Source of the DNA: Methylobacterium sp. Leaf125
GTDB taxonomy: Bacteria > Pseudomonadota > Alphaproteobacteria > Rhizobiales > Beijerinckiaceae
Length of the DNA stretch: 64,000 bases
Assembly: GCF_001423085.1 (NCBI RefSeq)
Contig: NZ_LMNU01000045.1
Coordinates: forward strand, 62,001 to 126,000
Direction of reading: 5' to 3'
Within the stretch, counting starts at the first letter, position 1, and every line of letters starts with the position of its first letter. The translations under genes were made by a program, and so were the position numbers. Below the pieces are notes generated by a model. It saw only the letters and a list, made by a program, of their open reading frames with translations. It searched no databases and had not been told where the DNA came from. Positions 45,504-53,885 of the stretch are shown piece by piece.

Positions 45504-46442
45504 ATGAGCTGGCACAGTGCGGACGACCCGATCCCGGGCGACCCCTTCAGCTGCGACGCGATCAAGACCCTGATCGTGCCACGCTCGCGGGACCTCGGCT
45601 CCTTCGCGGTGCGGCGTGCCCTGCCGTCGACCGAGTGCCGGATGGTCGGCCCGTTCATCTTCTTCGACCAGATGGGCCCGTCCGAGTTCCTACTCGGCCA
45701 GGGCATGGACGTGCGCCCCCACCCGCATATCGGCCTGTCGACGGTGACCTACCTGTTCGAGGGCGAGATCATGCACCGGGACAGCCTCGGCACCGCGCTG
45801 CCGATCCGGCCGGGCGAGCTGAACTGGATGACGGCCGGGCGCGGCATCACCCATTCCGAGCGCACCGGATCGGACCTGCGTCGGACCGGCTCGACCCTGT
45901 TCGGTCTCCAGAGCTGGGTCGCGCTGAGCGGCAAGGACGAGGAGACCGCGCCGGCCTTCGAACATTACGAGGCGGATGCGCTGCCGATCCTCACCGGCGA
46001 GGGCAAAACCGTCCGGCTGATCGCCGGCGAGGCCTTCGGGGCGAAATCGCCGGTGCGGACGTCGAGCCCGATGGTCTATGCCGACGTGCGGCTCGAGGCC
46101 GGCGCGGTGCTGCCCCTCGACCCGACCTACGACGAGCGCGCGATTTACACGGTCTCGGGCGCCATCGCGATCGCGGGGGACGGGTTCGGCCCGGGCCAGC
46201 TCCTCGTCTTCCGGCCGGGCGACCGGATCAGCGTGCGGGCGACCGAGACCGCTCGCTTCATGGTCCTGGGCGGCGAGCCGATGGACGGCCCGCGCCATCT
46301 CTGGTGGAACTTCGTCTCCTCGCGGCCCGAGCGGATCGAGCAGGCCAAGGAGGATTGGCGCCAAGCCCGCTTCGACACCGTGCCGGGGGAATCCGAGTTC
46401 ATCCCCCTGCCCGAGCAGCCGGCGCCGGTGCGCTACCCGTGA
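45504..46442 (+). CDS. Pirin family protein
   Basis: The 312-residue protein is a bicupin with the pirin metal site complete. His73 and His75 sit in [13 protein letters not shown], and His117 and Glu119 in RGITHSERT, which would bind Fe or another metal. Bacterial pirins act as quercetin dioxygenases or modulate metabolic enzymes; which applies here is unknown. AGGAGG (45491-45496) is a near-perfect ribosome-binding site, 7 bp before the ATG. The upstream 176 bp contain GGATT-CGAC-AATCC. It converges on the GGT gene with only 16 bp between stops. Confidence 0.93.
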   Translation: MSWHSADDPIPGDPFSCDAIKTLIVPRSRDLGSFAVRRALPSTECRMVGPFIFFDQMGPSEFLLGQGMDVRPHPHIGLSTVTYLFEGEIMHRDSLGTALPIRPGELNWMTAGRGITHSERTGSDLRRTGSTLFGLQSWVALSGKDEETAPAFEHYEADALPILTGEGKTVRLIAGEAFGAKSPVRTSSPMVYADVRLEAGAVLPLDPTYDERAIYTVSGAIAIAGDGFGPGQLLVFRPGDRISVRATETARFMVLGGEPMDGPRHLWWNFVSSRPERIEQAKEDWRQARFDTVPGESEFIPLPEQPAPVRYP

Positions 46443-46458
46443 GCTGGTTTCCCGCGCC

Positions 46459-48036
46459 TCAGTAGCCGAGGGCGCAGCCGTCCTTGCGCGGATCGGATCC
46501 GGCGGCACGCATGCCCGTCGCCGGGTCGATCCAGATGATCTGGCCGCCGCCGATCTGGACCGGGGCCGGCACCGTGATGTGACCGCGGGCGGCCAGCCCC
46601 TCGGCGAGCCCCGGGGCGAAGCCGGCTTCGAACTCGACGCCGCCGCCATAGGCGAAGCTGCGCGGGGCATCCAGCGCCTCCTGCACGTCGAGGCCCCGGT
46701 CGATGATGCCGGTGAGCAGTTCGACGTGGCCCATGGCCTGATAGTGCCCTCCCATCACGCCGAAGGGCGCCACCACCGCGCCGTCGCGCATCAGCATGCC
46801 GGGGATGATGGTGTGCATCGGCCGCTTGCGCGGCGCGATGGTGTTGGGATGACCCGGCTCGACCCGGAACGAGAAGCCGCGATTGTGCAGCAGCACGCCG
46901 CTCTCCGGCGCGGTGATGCCGCTGCCGAAGCCCTGGAAGATCGAGTTGATCAGCGAGATCGCGTTGCCGTCGCGGTCGACTACGCAGAGGTAGACCGTGT
47001 CGGTGTGGCGGATCTCCGGCCACAGCACCGGCGCCTGGGCACGGGCCATGTCGATGGCGCCGTGCGCCCGCGCCTGCCAGGCCTGGGAGAGCAGGTGCTC
47101 GACCGGCACGGCGTTGACCACCGGATCGGCGAAGAGCGCGTCGCGGTGGTGGTAGGCCTGCTTGCAGGCCTCGGCGAAGAGGTGGACCCGGTCGAGCTCG
47201 CTGAGCGCGCCGACGTCGTACTGCGACAGCACGTTGAGCATCATCAGGGCGGCGAGGCCCTGGCCGCTCGGCGGACACTCGTAGACGTCGTAGCCGCGGT
47301 AGCGGGTCGAGATCGGCGTCACGTATTCGGGCGCGGCGCTGGCGAAGTCCTCGAGGGTGTGCAGGCCGCCGAGGTCGCGCAGGCGCGCGACCATGTCCTC
47401 GGCCACGGGGCCTTCATAGAAGCCGGCGGCGCCGTGCTCGGCGATGCGCCGCAAGGTGGCGGCGAGCTTCGGGTGGCGCATGATCGTGCCGACCTTCGGC
47501 GCCTCCCCGTCGATCAGGTAGGCGGCGGCCGAGCCCGGATCGGCCCGCAGCTTGTCGCGGTTGCGCGCCCAGTCGTAGGCGACCCGCGGCTGGACCGCGT
47601 AGCCGTCCTCGGCGTAGCGGATCGCGGGCTGCAGCAGTTCACCGAGGCTGCGGGTGCCGTGGTCGGCGAGCAGCCGCGCCCAGGCCGCGATGGCGCCCGG
47701 TACCGTGACCGCATGCGGCGAAGTTGCCGCGATGGCCACGTCGTTCTCCACGTACCAGGCATCGTGCGCGGCCGCGGGGCTGCGGCCGGAGCCGTCCAGC
47801 GTGATCGGAACGGCAGCGTCCTTCGGGGCATAGAGGGCGAAGCAGTCGCCGCCGATCCCGGTCATGGCCGGCTCGACCACGCCCTGCACCGCCACCGCCG
47901 CGATGGCGGCGTCGACGGCGTTGCCCCCCGCCTTCAGGATCTCGATGGCCGCCAGCGAGGCGAGCGGGTGGGAGGTCGCGACCGCGGCCTGGGCGGCATA
48001 GACGGGCGAGCGGCCCGGTTTCGAGAAATCTCTCAC
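46459..48036 (-). CDS. Gamma-glutamyltransferase family protein 1
   Basis: The 525-residue Ntn-hydrolase has its probable self-cleavage site before Thr347, in HTDTVYLCVVDRDGNA, matching the T(T)H-x-x-V-V-D motif. FQGFGSGI, the APRKRPMHTIIPGM strand and GVMGGHYQAMGH match the family. No signal peptide is seen (it begins MRDFSKPGRSPVYA), so it should act in the cytoplasm on imported compounds. The start is GTG 48036, with AAGGA 8 bp upstream. It lies 32 bp downstream of the last ABC gene and ends the operon. Confidence 0.92.
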   Translation of the reverse strand: MRDFSKPGRSPVYAAQAAVATSHPLASLAAIEILKAGGNAVDAAIAAVAVQGVVEPAMTGIGGDCFALYAPKDAAVPITLDGSGRSPAAAHDAWYVENDVAIAATSPHAVTVPGAIAAWARLLADHGTRSLGELLQPAIRYAEDGYAVQPRVAYDWARNRDKLRADPGSAAAYLIDGEAPKVGTIMRHPKLAATLRRIAEHGAAGFYEGPVAEDMVARLRDLGGLHTLEDFASAAPEYVTPISTRYRGYDVYECPPSGQGLAALMMLNVLSQYDVGALSELDRVHLFAEACKQAYHHRDALFADPVVNAVPVEHLLSQAWQARAHGAIDMARAQAPVLWPEIRHTDTVYLCVVDRDGNAISLINSIFQGFGSGITAPESGVLLHNRGFSFRVEPGHPNTIAPRKRPMHTIIPGMLMRDGAVVAPFGVMGGHYQAMGHVELLTGIIDRGLDVQEALDAPRSFAYGGGVEFEAGFAPGLAEGLAARGHITVPAPVQIGGGQIIWIDPATGMRAAGSDPRKDGCALGY

Positions 48037-48068
48037 GGCGTCGGGTCCTTGAAGCGAATCCTGGAGGA

Positions 48069-48998
48069 TCAGGCGTAGCGGGTGTCGGCGACCCAGTGGC
48101 CGGGGGCGACCTCGACCAGGCCGCCCGTGGCATCCGGGTCGGCCGTGGGCAGGAGGGAGGCGGCGCGCAGGCGGGCGCGCTCCTCCACGGGGTTCGGCAC
48201 CGGCACCGCGCTGAGGAGGCGCCGGGTGTAGGGGTGGCGCGGGTCCTCGTAGAGGGCGTCCGCCTCGGCGAGCTCCACCACCCGGCCGTGCCAGAGCACG
48301 GCGACGCGCTGGCACAGGTAGCGCACCATGCGCAGGTCGTGGGAGATGAACAGGTACGAGATGCCGAGCTCGTCCTGCAGGTCCTGCAGCAGGTTCACGA
48401 CCTGGGCCTGGATCGAGACGTCGAGGGCGGCGATCGGCTCGTCGGCGACGATGAAGCTCGGTTTCAGCGCGATGGCGCGGGCGATGCAGATGCGCTGGCG
48501 CTGACCGCCGGAGAACTGGTGCGGGTAGCGCTGGGCGAAGCGCGGATCGAGCCCGACCCGGGCCAGCAGGCCCTCGACCTCGTCGCGGCGCTCGGCCCGC
48601 GCCATGCCGGGCCGGTGCAGCCGGAACGGCTCGGCCACGTAGTCACCGATGCTCATGCGCGGGTTGAGGGCGGCGTAGGGGTCCTGGAACACCATCTGGA
48701 TGCGGGCGCGCATCCGGCGCATCTCTCCGGCGGAGAGCTTGGCGAGGTCGGTGCCCTCGAAGGCGACGGTGCCGGCGCTGGGCGGGTTCAGCATGGTGAC
48801 GGCGCGGCCGATGGTGGACTTGCCCGAGCCGGACTCGCCCACGAGGCCGAGGGTCTCGCCGGGCCGGATGTCGAAGCTGACATCCTCCACCGCCCGGAAC
48901 ACCGAGCCCTTTCCGCCCCACCAGCTGCGCAAGGGGTAGTGCTTGCGGAGATTTCGTACCGAGAGCAGCGGGTAGCGGTCGGCGGGCTCGGGCCTCAT
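48069..48998 (-). CDS. Peptide ABC transporter ATP-binding protein, DppF/OppF type
   Basis: The 309-residue ATPase has Walker A GESGSGKS (54-61), Q-loop [13 protein letters not shown], signature FSGGQRQR, Walker [13 protein letters not shown] and the H-loop ISHDL. The end [10 protein letters not shown] belongs to the oligopeptide/dipeptide C-terminal domain. It pairs with the DppD-type ATPase gene, overlapping it by 4 bp, to drive the importer. In this cluster the substrate is likely a gamma-glutamyl peptide, an inference from the two GGT genes. Confidence 0.95.
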   Translation of the reverse strand: MRPEPADRYPLLSVRNLRKHYPLRSWWGGKGSVFRAVEDVSFDIRPGETLGLVGESGSGKSTIGRAVTMLNPPSAGTVAFEGTDLAKLSAGEMRRMRARIQMVFQDPYAALNPRMSIGDYVAEPFRLHRPGMARAERRDEVEGLLARVGLDPRFAQRYPHQFSGGQRQRICIARAIALKPSFIVADEPIAALDVSIQAQVVNLLQDLQDELGISYLFISHDLRMVRYLCQRVAVLWHGRVVELAEADALYEDPRHPYTRRLLSAVPVPNPVEERARLRAASLLPTADPDATGGLVEVAPGHWVADTRYA

Positions 48999-50053
48999 CG
49001 GGCGGCCTCCTCGGCGGCGAGGCGCGCCGGCAGATCGTACCAGGCGGCCACGAGGTGGCCCGGCGCGGCGCCGGGGGCCTGGACCAGGGGCGGCGCCTCG
49101 GCGAGGCAGCGCGCGGTCGCGTAGACGTTGCGCGCGGCGAAGGGGTCGCCCGGCGGCGGGTAGCGCATGTCGGGGGGCGCCCCCTCGATCTGGTGCAGGC
49201 GCCGGCGCCCGGCCCGGCCGCGGCTCAGATCCGGCAGCGAGCGCAGGAGCCCGAGCGTATACGCACTCCGGGGATCGCGGAAAATGTCGTCCACCGGGCC
49301 GCGCTCGAGGATGCGGCCGGCATACATCACCTGCACGGTGTCGGCGATGCCCGCCACCACGCCGAGATCGTGGGTGATCCAGACGATCGCCATGCCGATC
49401 TCCCGCTTCAGCTCCTGCACCAGGGCGATGATCTCCGCCTGCACGGTGACGTCGAGGGCCGTCGTCGCCTCGTCGGCGATGAGCAGCTTCGGGCGGCAGG
49501 ACAGGCCGATGGCGATCATCACCCGCTGGCGCTGGCCGCCGGAGAACTCGTGCGGATATTGGTCGAGGCGCGCCCCGGCCTGGGGAATGCGCACGAGGTC
49601 GAGGAGGTCCCGGGCCCGGGCGCGGGCGGCGCGGCCGTCGAGCCCGAGATGGATGCGCAGGGGCTCGATGATCTGCGCGGCCACCGTCATGCCGGGGTTG
49701 AGCGAGCTCATCGGGTCCTGGAACACGAAGCCGATCTGCCCGCCGCGCACCGTCCGCAGCGCGCGCTCCGGCAGGGCGAGGAGGTCGCGGCCCTCGAACA
49801 GCACCTGTCCGCCGGTGATGCGGCCGGGCGGACGCGGGATCAGGCCCAGCATCGCCAGCACGTGCACGCTCTTGCCGGACCCGGATTCGCCGACGATGCC
49901 GAGGGTCTCGCCCTCGGCGAGGGTATAGGACACGCCGTTGACCGCGTGGACCGCGCCGCCCTCGCTGTCGAAGGCGACGGCGAGGTCACGGACGTCGAGC
50001 AGAATCGGCTTCGCCTGCGCCGAATCTTCCTGCGCCGGAGCTTCTCGCACCAT
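48995..50053 (-). CDS. Peptide ABC transporter ATP-binding protein, DppD/OppD type
   Basis: The 352-residue ATPase has Walker A GESGSGKS (55-62), [14 protein letters not shown], the signature [19 protein letters not shown], Walker [13 protein letters not shown], and [10 protein letters not shown]. The terminal domain contains GCRYAxRC-like [15 protein letters not shown]. In this family the last Cys region often holds an Fe-S cluster, but only one Cys is present here. It overlaps the DppF-type gene by 4 bp and is 2 bp after dppC. Confidence 0.95.
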   Translation of the reverse strand: MVREAPAQEDSAQAKPILLDVRDLAVAFDSEGGAVHAVNGVSYTLAEGETLGIVGESGSGKSVHVLAMLGLIPRPPGRITGGQVLFEGRDLLALPERALRTVRGGQIGFVFQDPMSSLNPGMTVAAQIIEPLRIHLGLDGRAARARARDLLDLVRIPQAGARLDQYPHEFSGGQRQRVMIAIGLSCRPKLLIADEATTALDVTVQAEIIALVQELKREIGMAIVWITHDLGVVAGIADTVQVMYAGRILERGPVDDIFRDPRSAYTLGLLRSLPDLSRGRAGRRRLHQIEGAPPDMRYPPPGDPFAARNVYATARCLAEAPPLVQAPGAAPGHLVAAWYDLPARLAAEEAAR

Positions 50054-50055
50054 CG

Positions 50056-50979
50056 TCAGGTCCTCTGCCGGGGATCGAGGGCGTCGCGCAGGCCGTCGCC
50101 GAGCAGATTGAAGGCCAGCACCGCGAGGAAGATCGAGGCGCCGGGCCAGATCGCCATCCAGGGCGCCTGCTCGAGGAAGTTCTTGGCGACGTTGAGCATG
50201 GAGCCCCAGGACGGCTCGGGCGGCTGCTGTCCGAGGCCGAGGAAGGACAGGCTGGCCTCGGCGATGATCGCGGCCGCGATGGTCAGGGTCGCCTGGACCA
50301 GGATCGCCGGCACGATGTTAGGCACGATGTGGCGGATGGCGATGCGCCAGGGCGGATTGCCGACGGCACGGGCGGCCTCGACGAACTCCTCCGCCGCCAC
50401 CGCCTGCACCTGCGCCCGCGTCAGGCGCACGAAGGTCGAGGTCGCCGACAGGCCGATCGCCACCATGGCGTTGGTCAGGCTCGGGCCGAGGAAGGCGGCG
50501 AGCGCGATGGCGAGGATCAGGAACGGGATCGCCAGCAGCGCGTCGGTCAGGCGCATGATCACCATGTCGATCACGCCCCCGGCATAACCGGCCAGCAGCC
50601 CGAACGGCAGGCCGAGGGCCACCGCGAGGGCCACCGAGGTCAGGCCCGCCCCCAGGGAGGCCCGCGCCCCGAAGACGATGCGCGAGAGCACGTCGTGCCC
50701 GACCTCATCGGTGCCGAACGGGTGCGCCCAGCTGGGCGCGGCGCGGATGGCGCCCCAGTCGGTGGCGATGGGATCGTAGGGCGCGATCCAGTCGGCGAAG
50801 ACCGCCATCAGGATCAGCGCCACCACGATCACGAGGCCGACCATGGCGGTCCGCCGTGCGGTCAGGCGCGCCCAGAATGCGCGGATCGGACCGGGCTCGC
50901 TGCGGAGCGGGGGCGCGGCAGACGGCAGGGCGACGCCGGTCGGAGCGATGACGGTCGGAGCGGTGACGGCCTTGGTCAT
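50056..50979 (-). CDS. Peptide ABC transporter permease, DppC type
   Basis: The 307-residue permease has six TM segments, with the OppC_N helix (about 42-66) followed by DWIAPYDP. GTDEVGHDVLSRIVFGARASL is the classical DppC motif and EEFVEAARAVGNPPWRI is the EAA loop that contacts the ATPase. The N-tail is made of 5-residue VTAPT/VIAPT repeats. Unlike the other gene joints, 319 bp separate it from the DppB-type gene upstream. Confidence 0.93.
   Translation of the reverse strand: MTKAVTAPTVIAPTGVALPSAAPPLRSEPGPIRAFWARLTARRTAMVGLVIVVALILMAVFADWIAPYDPIATDWGAIRAAPSWAHPFGTDEVGHDVLSRIVFGARASLGAGLTSVALAVALGLPFGLLAGYAGGVIDMVIMRLTDALLAIPFLILAIALAAFLGPSLTNAMVAIGLSATSTFVRLTRAQVQAVAAEEFVEAARAVGNPPWRIAIRHIVPNIVPAILVQATLTIAAAIIAEASLSFLGLGQQPPEPSWGSMLNVAKNFLEQAPWMAIWPGASIFLAVLAFNLLGDGLRDALDPRQRT
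50937..50966 (-). repeat. Two 15-bp in-frame repeats at the start of the DppC-type gene
   Basis: Units 50937-50951 and 50952-50966 differ at one base and encode the VTAPT/VIAPT tail directly before the first conserved residues. Confidence 0.75.
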
Positions 50980-51298
50980 CGACGCCTCCGACGCATGTCG
51001 TCCCGGCGGGGTCGGTACGTCGGGCTCGCGCTGCCGGAAGCGAAGGCGATCCCAGATCCGGGCATCGCGTCGTTCCGGGGCGCCGCAGGCGAGCCCGGCC
51101 TCCAGGGACGCCGACGGCCTGAAACCTCGCACCACCTGCGTGTCCCGATCCCGGGCCCCGCTGCGCGGCCCCGGGACGACGCGGTGCCGCAAGGCCTGTT
51201 TTCGGAGAATGCCGCGTGCGCGCGATCACCCTGCCCGGAACGGGGGACACCCGCGCTTGAATCGGGGGAATGCCGGTGCAGGGGAAGTGCCGCCATGC
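50980..51298 (-). other. 319-bp gap inside the peptide transporter operon
   Basis: The gap between the DppB- and DppC-type genes has no recognised gene. A frame in phase with DppC runs through it from 51192, but its residues are low-complexity and unlike any permease N-terminus. The composition is GC-rich with runs such as ggccccgggac and tccccc. An insertion of a small dispersed element is possible, but I see no inverted-repeat ends. Confidence 0.45.
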
Positions 51299-52243
51299 TC
51301 ACGCGCGCCTCAGCTTCGGGTTGACGAAGGCCGCGAGGAGGTCGGCCGCGAGGTTGAGGAGGACGTAGGTGGTGGCGGTGCAGATCACGACGCCCTGCAC
51401 GGTGGCGTAGTCGCGGTTGAACACGGCATCGACCATCAGCTTGCCGAAGCCCGGCACCGAGAAGACCTGCTCGGTGAGCACGGCGCCGGACAGGAGCTGC
51501 CCGAATTCGAGGGCGCCCAGGGTGATGATCGGGATCGCGGCATTGGGCAGGGCGTGGCGCAGGATCAGGCGCAAGGGCGAGACGCCCTTGGCCCGGGCGG
51601 TGCGGACGTAGTCCGAGCCGAGCACGCCCAGCATCGCCGCCCGGGTGTGGCGCATCATCACCGCCGCGATGGCGTTGCCGAGGACGAAGGCCGGCATCGC
51701 CATGGAGCGCAGGTTCTCGGACAGGCTCTCGAAGGGCGAGACGTAGCCGGAGGCCGGGAGCCATCCGAGCTGGACCGAGAACAGCAGGATCATGAGGATG
51801 CCGAGCCAGAAGTTCGGCACCGACAGGCCCCACAGGGCGATGCCGTTGGCCAGGGTATCGGCGGCGGTACCGCGCTTGACCGCCGAGAGGATGCCCATCG
51901 GCACGCCGATCACCAGGGCCACCAGCATGGCGAGGCAAGCGAGCTCCAGGGTGACCGGCAGCTTCTCGATCACGAGGTCGATGACCGGCTTCTGCAGGCG
52001 GATCGACTCGCCGAGATCGCCCTGGAGCACGCCGCCGGCCCAGAGGGCGTAGCGCACGGGAAGCGGCTGATCGAGGTGGTACTTCTGCCGGATGAAGGCG
52101 ATGACCTCGGGGTCGCGCTCCTCGCCCGACAGGGCGGTGGCCGTGTCGCCCGGCAGCAGTTGCTGCAGGGTGAAGATGATCATCGAGGCGATCACCAGGG
52201 TGGGGATCGCGAGCGCCAGGCGCTGGACGAGGAAGCGCAGCAT
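51299..52243 (-). CDS. Peptide ABC transporter permease, DppB type
   Basis: The 314-residue permease starts MLRFLVQRLALAIPTLVIAS, the classical DppB N-terminus. FTLQQLLPGDTATAL is the periplasmic loop, and DYVRTARAKGVSPLRLILRHALPNA is the EAA motif. LSGAVLTEQVFSVPGFGKLMVDAV is the conserved last segment. Six TM segments. It is 16 bp after the binding-protein gene, so co-transcribed. Confidence 0.95.
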   Translation of the reverse strand: MLRFLVQRLALAIPTLVIASMIIFTLQQLLPGDTATALSGEERDPEVIAFIRQKYHLDQPLPVRYALWAGGVLQGDLGESIRLQKPVIDLVIEKLPVTLELACLAMLVALVIGVPMGILSAVKRGTAADTLANGIALWGLSVPNFWLGILMILLFSVQLGWLPASGYVSPFESLSENLRSMAMPAFVLGNAIAAVMMRHTRAAMLGVLGSDYVRTARAKGVSPLRLILRHALPNAAIPIITLGALEFGQLLSGAVLTEQVFSVPGFGKLMVDAVFNRDYATVQGVVICTATTYVLLNLAADLLAAFVNPKLRRA

Positions 52244-52259
52244 CGGCCGGGCTCCCGCC

Positions 52260-53750
52260 TCAGTTCAGCGTCAGGCCGGTGAAGCGCACGAGGCCGTCGG
52301 GATAGGGCGTGAAGCCGGTGAGCTTGTTGCTGTAGGCCCAGAACAGCTTGCGGTGGAACAGGTAGATCAGCGGCCGGTCGGCCATGACCCGGTCGGCCAA
52401 ATGCTTCCAGGCCTCGGCCCGTTGGGCCGGATCGACCGTGGCGCGCTCGGCGGCGAGCGCCGCATCCGCTTCCGGGTTGCAGTAGCGGGCGTAGTTCAGG
52501 GGCGTCTTGCAGGCCAGGAAGCTGAAGGTGTTGCCGTCCGGGTCGGGCCGGCCGCTCCAGGAATAGAGGTAGGCGTCGAAGTTGCCCTTGTCGGCGGCGT
52601 CCAGCGCGGTGGTGAAGTCGGTGGCCTGGAGCTTCACGTCGAAGCCGGCCTCGCGGGTCATCGCCTGGATGACCTGCCCCACCTGCGGCGCCTCGTTGTT
52701 GGCGTAGACCGTCAGGGTGACGGACGGCTTCGGGATGCCGGCCTCCGCCAGCAGGGCCTTGGCCTTGGCGACGTCCCGCTTCGGCAGGGGATAGTCCTTC
52801 ACGTAGGCCGGGTGCTTGGGCGAGACCCACTGGTTGCCGGGCAGGAACTCGCCGCTGAACACCACCTGGTTCAGGGCGTTGCGGTCGATGGCGAGGTCGA
52901 AGGCGGCGCGCACGCGCGGGTCGGCCACGGCCGAGCCGGCCCTGTTCGGGTTGAAGACGATCGACTGGAAGCCGAGCTCGATGGTCGAGCCGATCTTGAG
53001 CTTCGGGTCGCGGGTCACCTGCGGCAGGTCGGTGGGGGTCAGGCGCTCCAGGAGCTCGAGCTGGCCGGCCCGCAGGTTGGTCAACCGCACGGTGCCGTCG
53101 GGGATCGGCCGGAACTCGATGCGCTTGAGGTGGATCTGGTCCTTGTTCCAGTAATCGTCGAAGCGCTCGACCACGATCCGGTCCTGCGGCACCCGCTCGA
53201 CGAACTTGAACGGCCCGGCGCAGACGGGGGCGGTGGAGAACTTGTCGCCCAGGCGCTCGGCGGCCTTGGGCGAGACCATCATCCCGGCCCGATCCGTGAA
53301 CTGCGCCATCAGGGGCGCGAACGGCGTCTTGAGAAAAATCTTGAAGGTCAGGTCGTCGACGACCTCGACCCGGTCGATCGGCGCGATCTCGCCGCGCCTC
53401 TGCGAGCCGGGCAGCTTCAGGTGGCGCTCGATGCTGTACTTCGCCGCCGCCGCGTCGAGCTTCTCGCCGTCATGGAACCGCACGCCCGGCCGTAGGGTCA
53501 TGGTGAGCGTCTTCTGGTCCTCCGACAGGCTCCAGCTGGTGGCGAGCTGCGGCACCGGCTTCAGGTCGGGCCCGATATCCACGAGCTTGTCGCACATCGC
53601 GGCGAAGACCATGCGGCTGGTGAAGGTGCGCGCCAGCGTCGGGTCGAGGGCGTCCGGGTCCTCCATCAGGCCGAAGCGCAGGGTCTGCGCCTGGACAGGA
53701 GAGAGCGCGGCAATGCCCGCGACGAGGCCGGCAGCGAACAGACGCAGCAT
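52260..53750 (-). CDS. Peptide ABC transporter substrate-binding protein (SBP family 5)
   Basis: The 496-residue periplasmic protein has signal peptide MLRLFAAGLVAGIAALSPVQAQ (cleavage after about residue 22). LATSWSLSEDQKTLTMTLRPGVRFHDG is the SBP_bac_5 signature and runs to VAKAKALLAEAGIPKP and YPDGLVRFTGL. It recognises a small peptide or related compound. ATG 53750 is used, with AAGGA ahead of it. It is the first gene of the importer operon, with a TGTATACA dyad about 90 bp upstream. Confidence 0.94.
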   Translation of the reverse strand: MLRLFAAGLVAGIAALSPVQAQTLRFGLMEDPDALDPTLARTFTSRMVFAAMCDKLVDIGPDLKPVPQLATSWSLSEDQKTLTMTLRPGVRFHDGEKLDAAAAKYSIERHLKLPGSQRRGEIAPIDRVEVVDDLTFKIFLKTPFAPLMAQFTDRAGMMVSPKAAERLGDKFSTAPVCAGPFKFVERVPQDRIVVERFDDYWNKDQIHLKRIEFRPIPDGTVRLTNLRAGQLELLERLTPTDLPQVTRDPKLKIGSTIELGFQSIVFNPNRAGSAVADPRVRAAFDLAIDRNALNQVVFSGEFLPGNQWVSPKHPAYVKDYPLPKRDVAKAKALLAEAGIPKPSVTLTVYANNEAPQVGQVIQAMTREAGFDVKLQATDFTTALDAADKGNFDAYLYSWSGRPDPDGNTFSFLACKTPLNYARYCNPEADAALAAERATVDPAQRAEAWKHLADRVMADRPLIYLFHRKLFWAYSNKLTGFTPYPDGLVRFTGLTLN

Positions 53751-53839
53751 CAAGCTTCCTTCAGAACTGGGATCGGTCCGGATCGCAGATCCGCCGCACG
53801 GGAGGGCGGATCGGCGCGAACCGGGAAGACGTTCGAAAG

Positions 53840-53847
53840 TGTATACA
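53840..53847. promoter_or_regulatory. TGTATACA dyad upstream of the peptide transporter operon
   Basis: The palindrome sits in an AT-rich block (AAGTGTATACATTATC) in the 135-bp gap between the second GGT gene stop and the binding-protein start. GntR-family regulators often use such T-G-T-A-T-A-C-A cores. Read on the minus strand, GATAAT next to it could be a -10 box. No GntR gene lies nearby. Confidence 0.4.
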
Positions 53848-53885
53848 TTATCTGTGCCAGCGAACCGCTTGGCAACGACCCGGCC

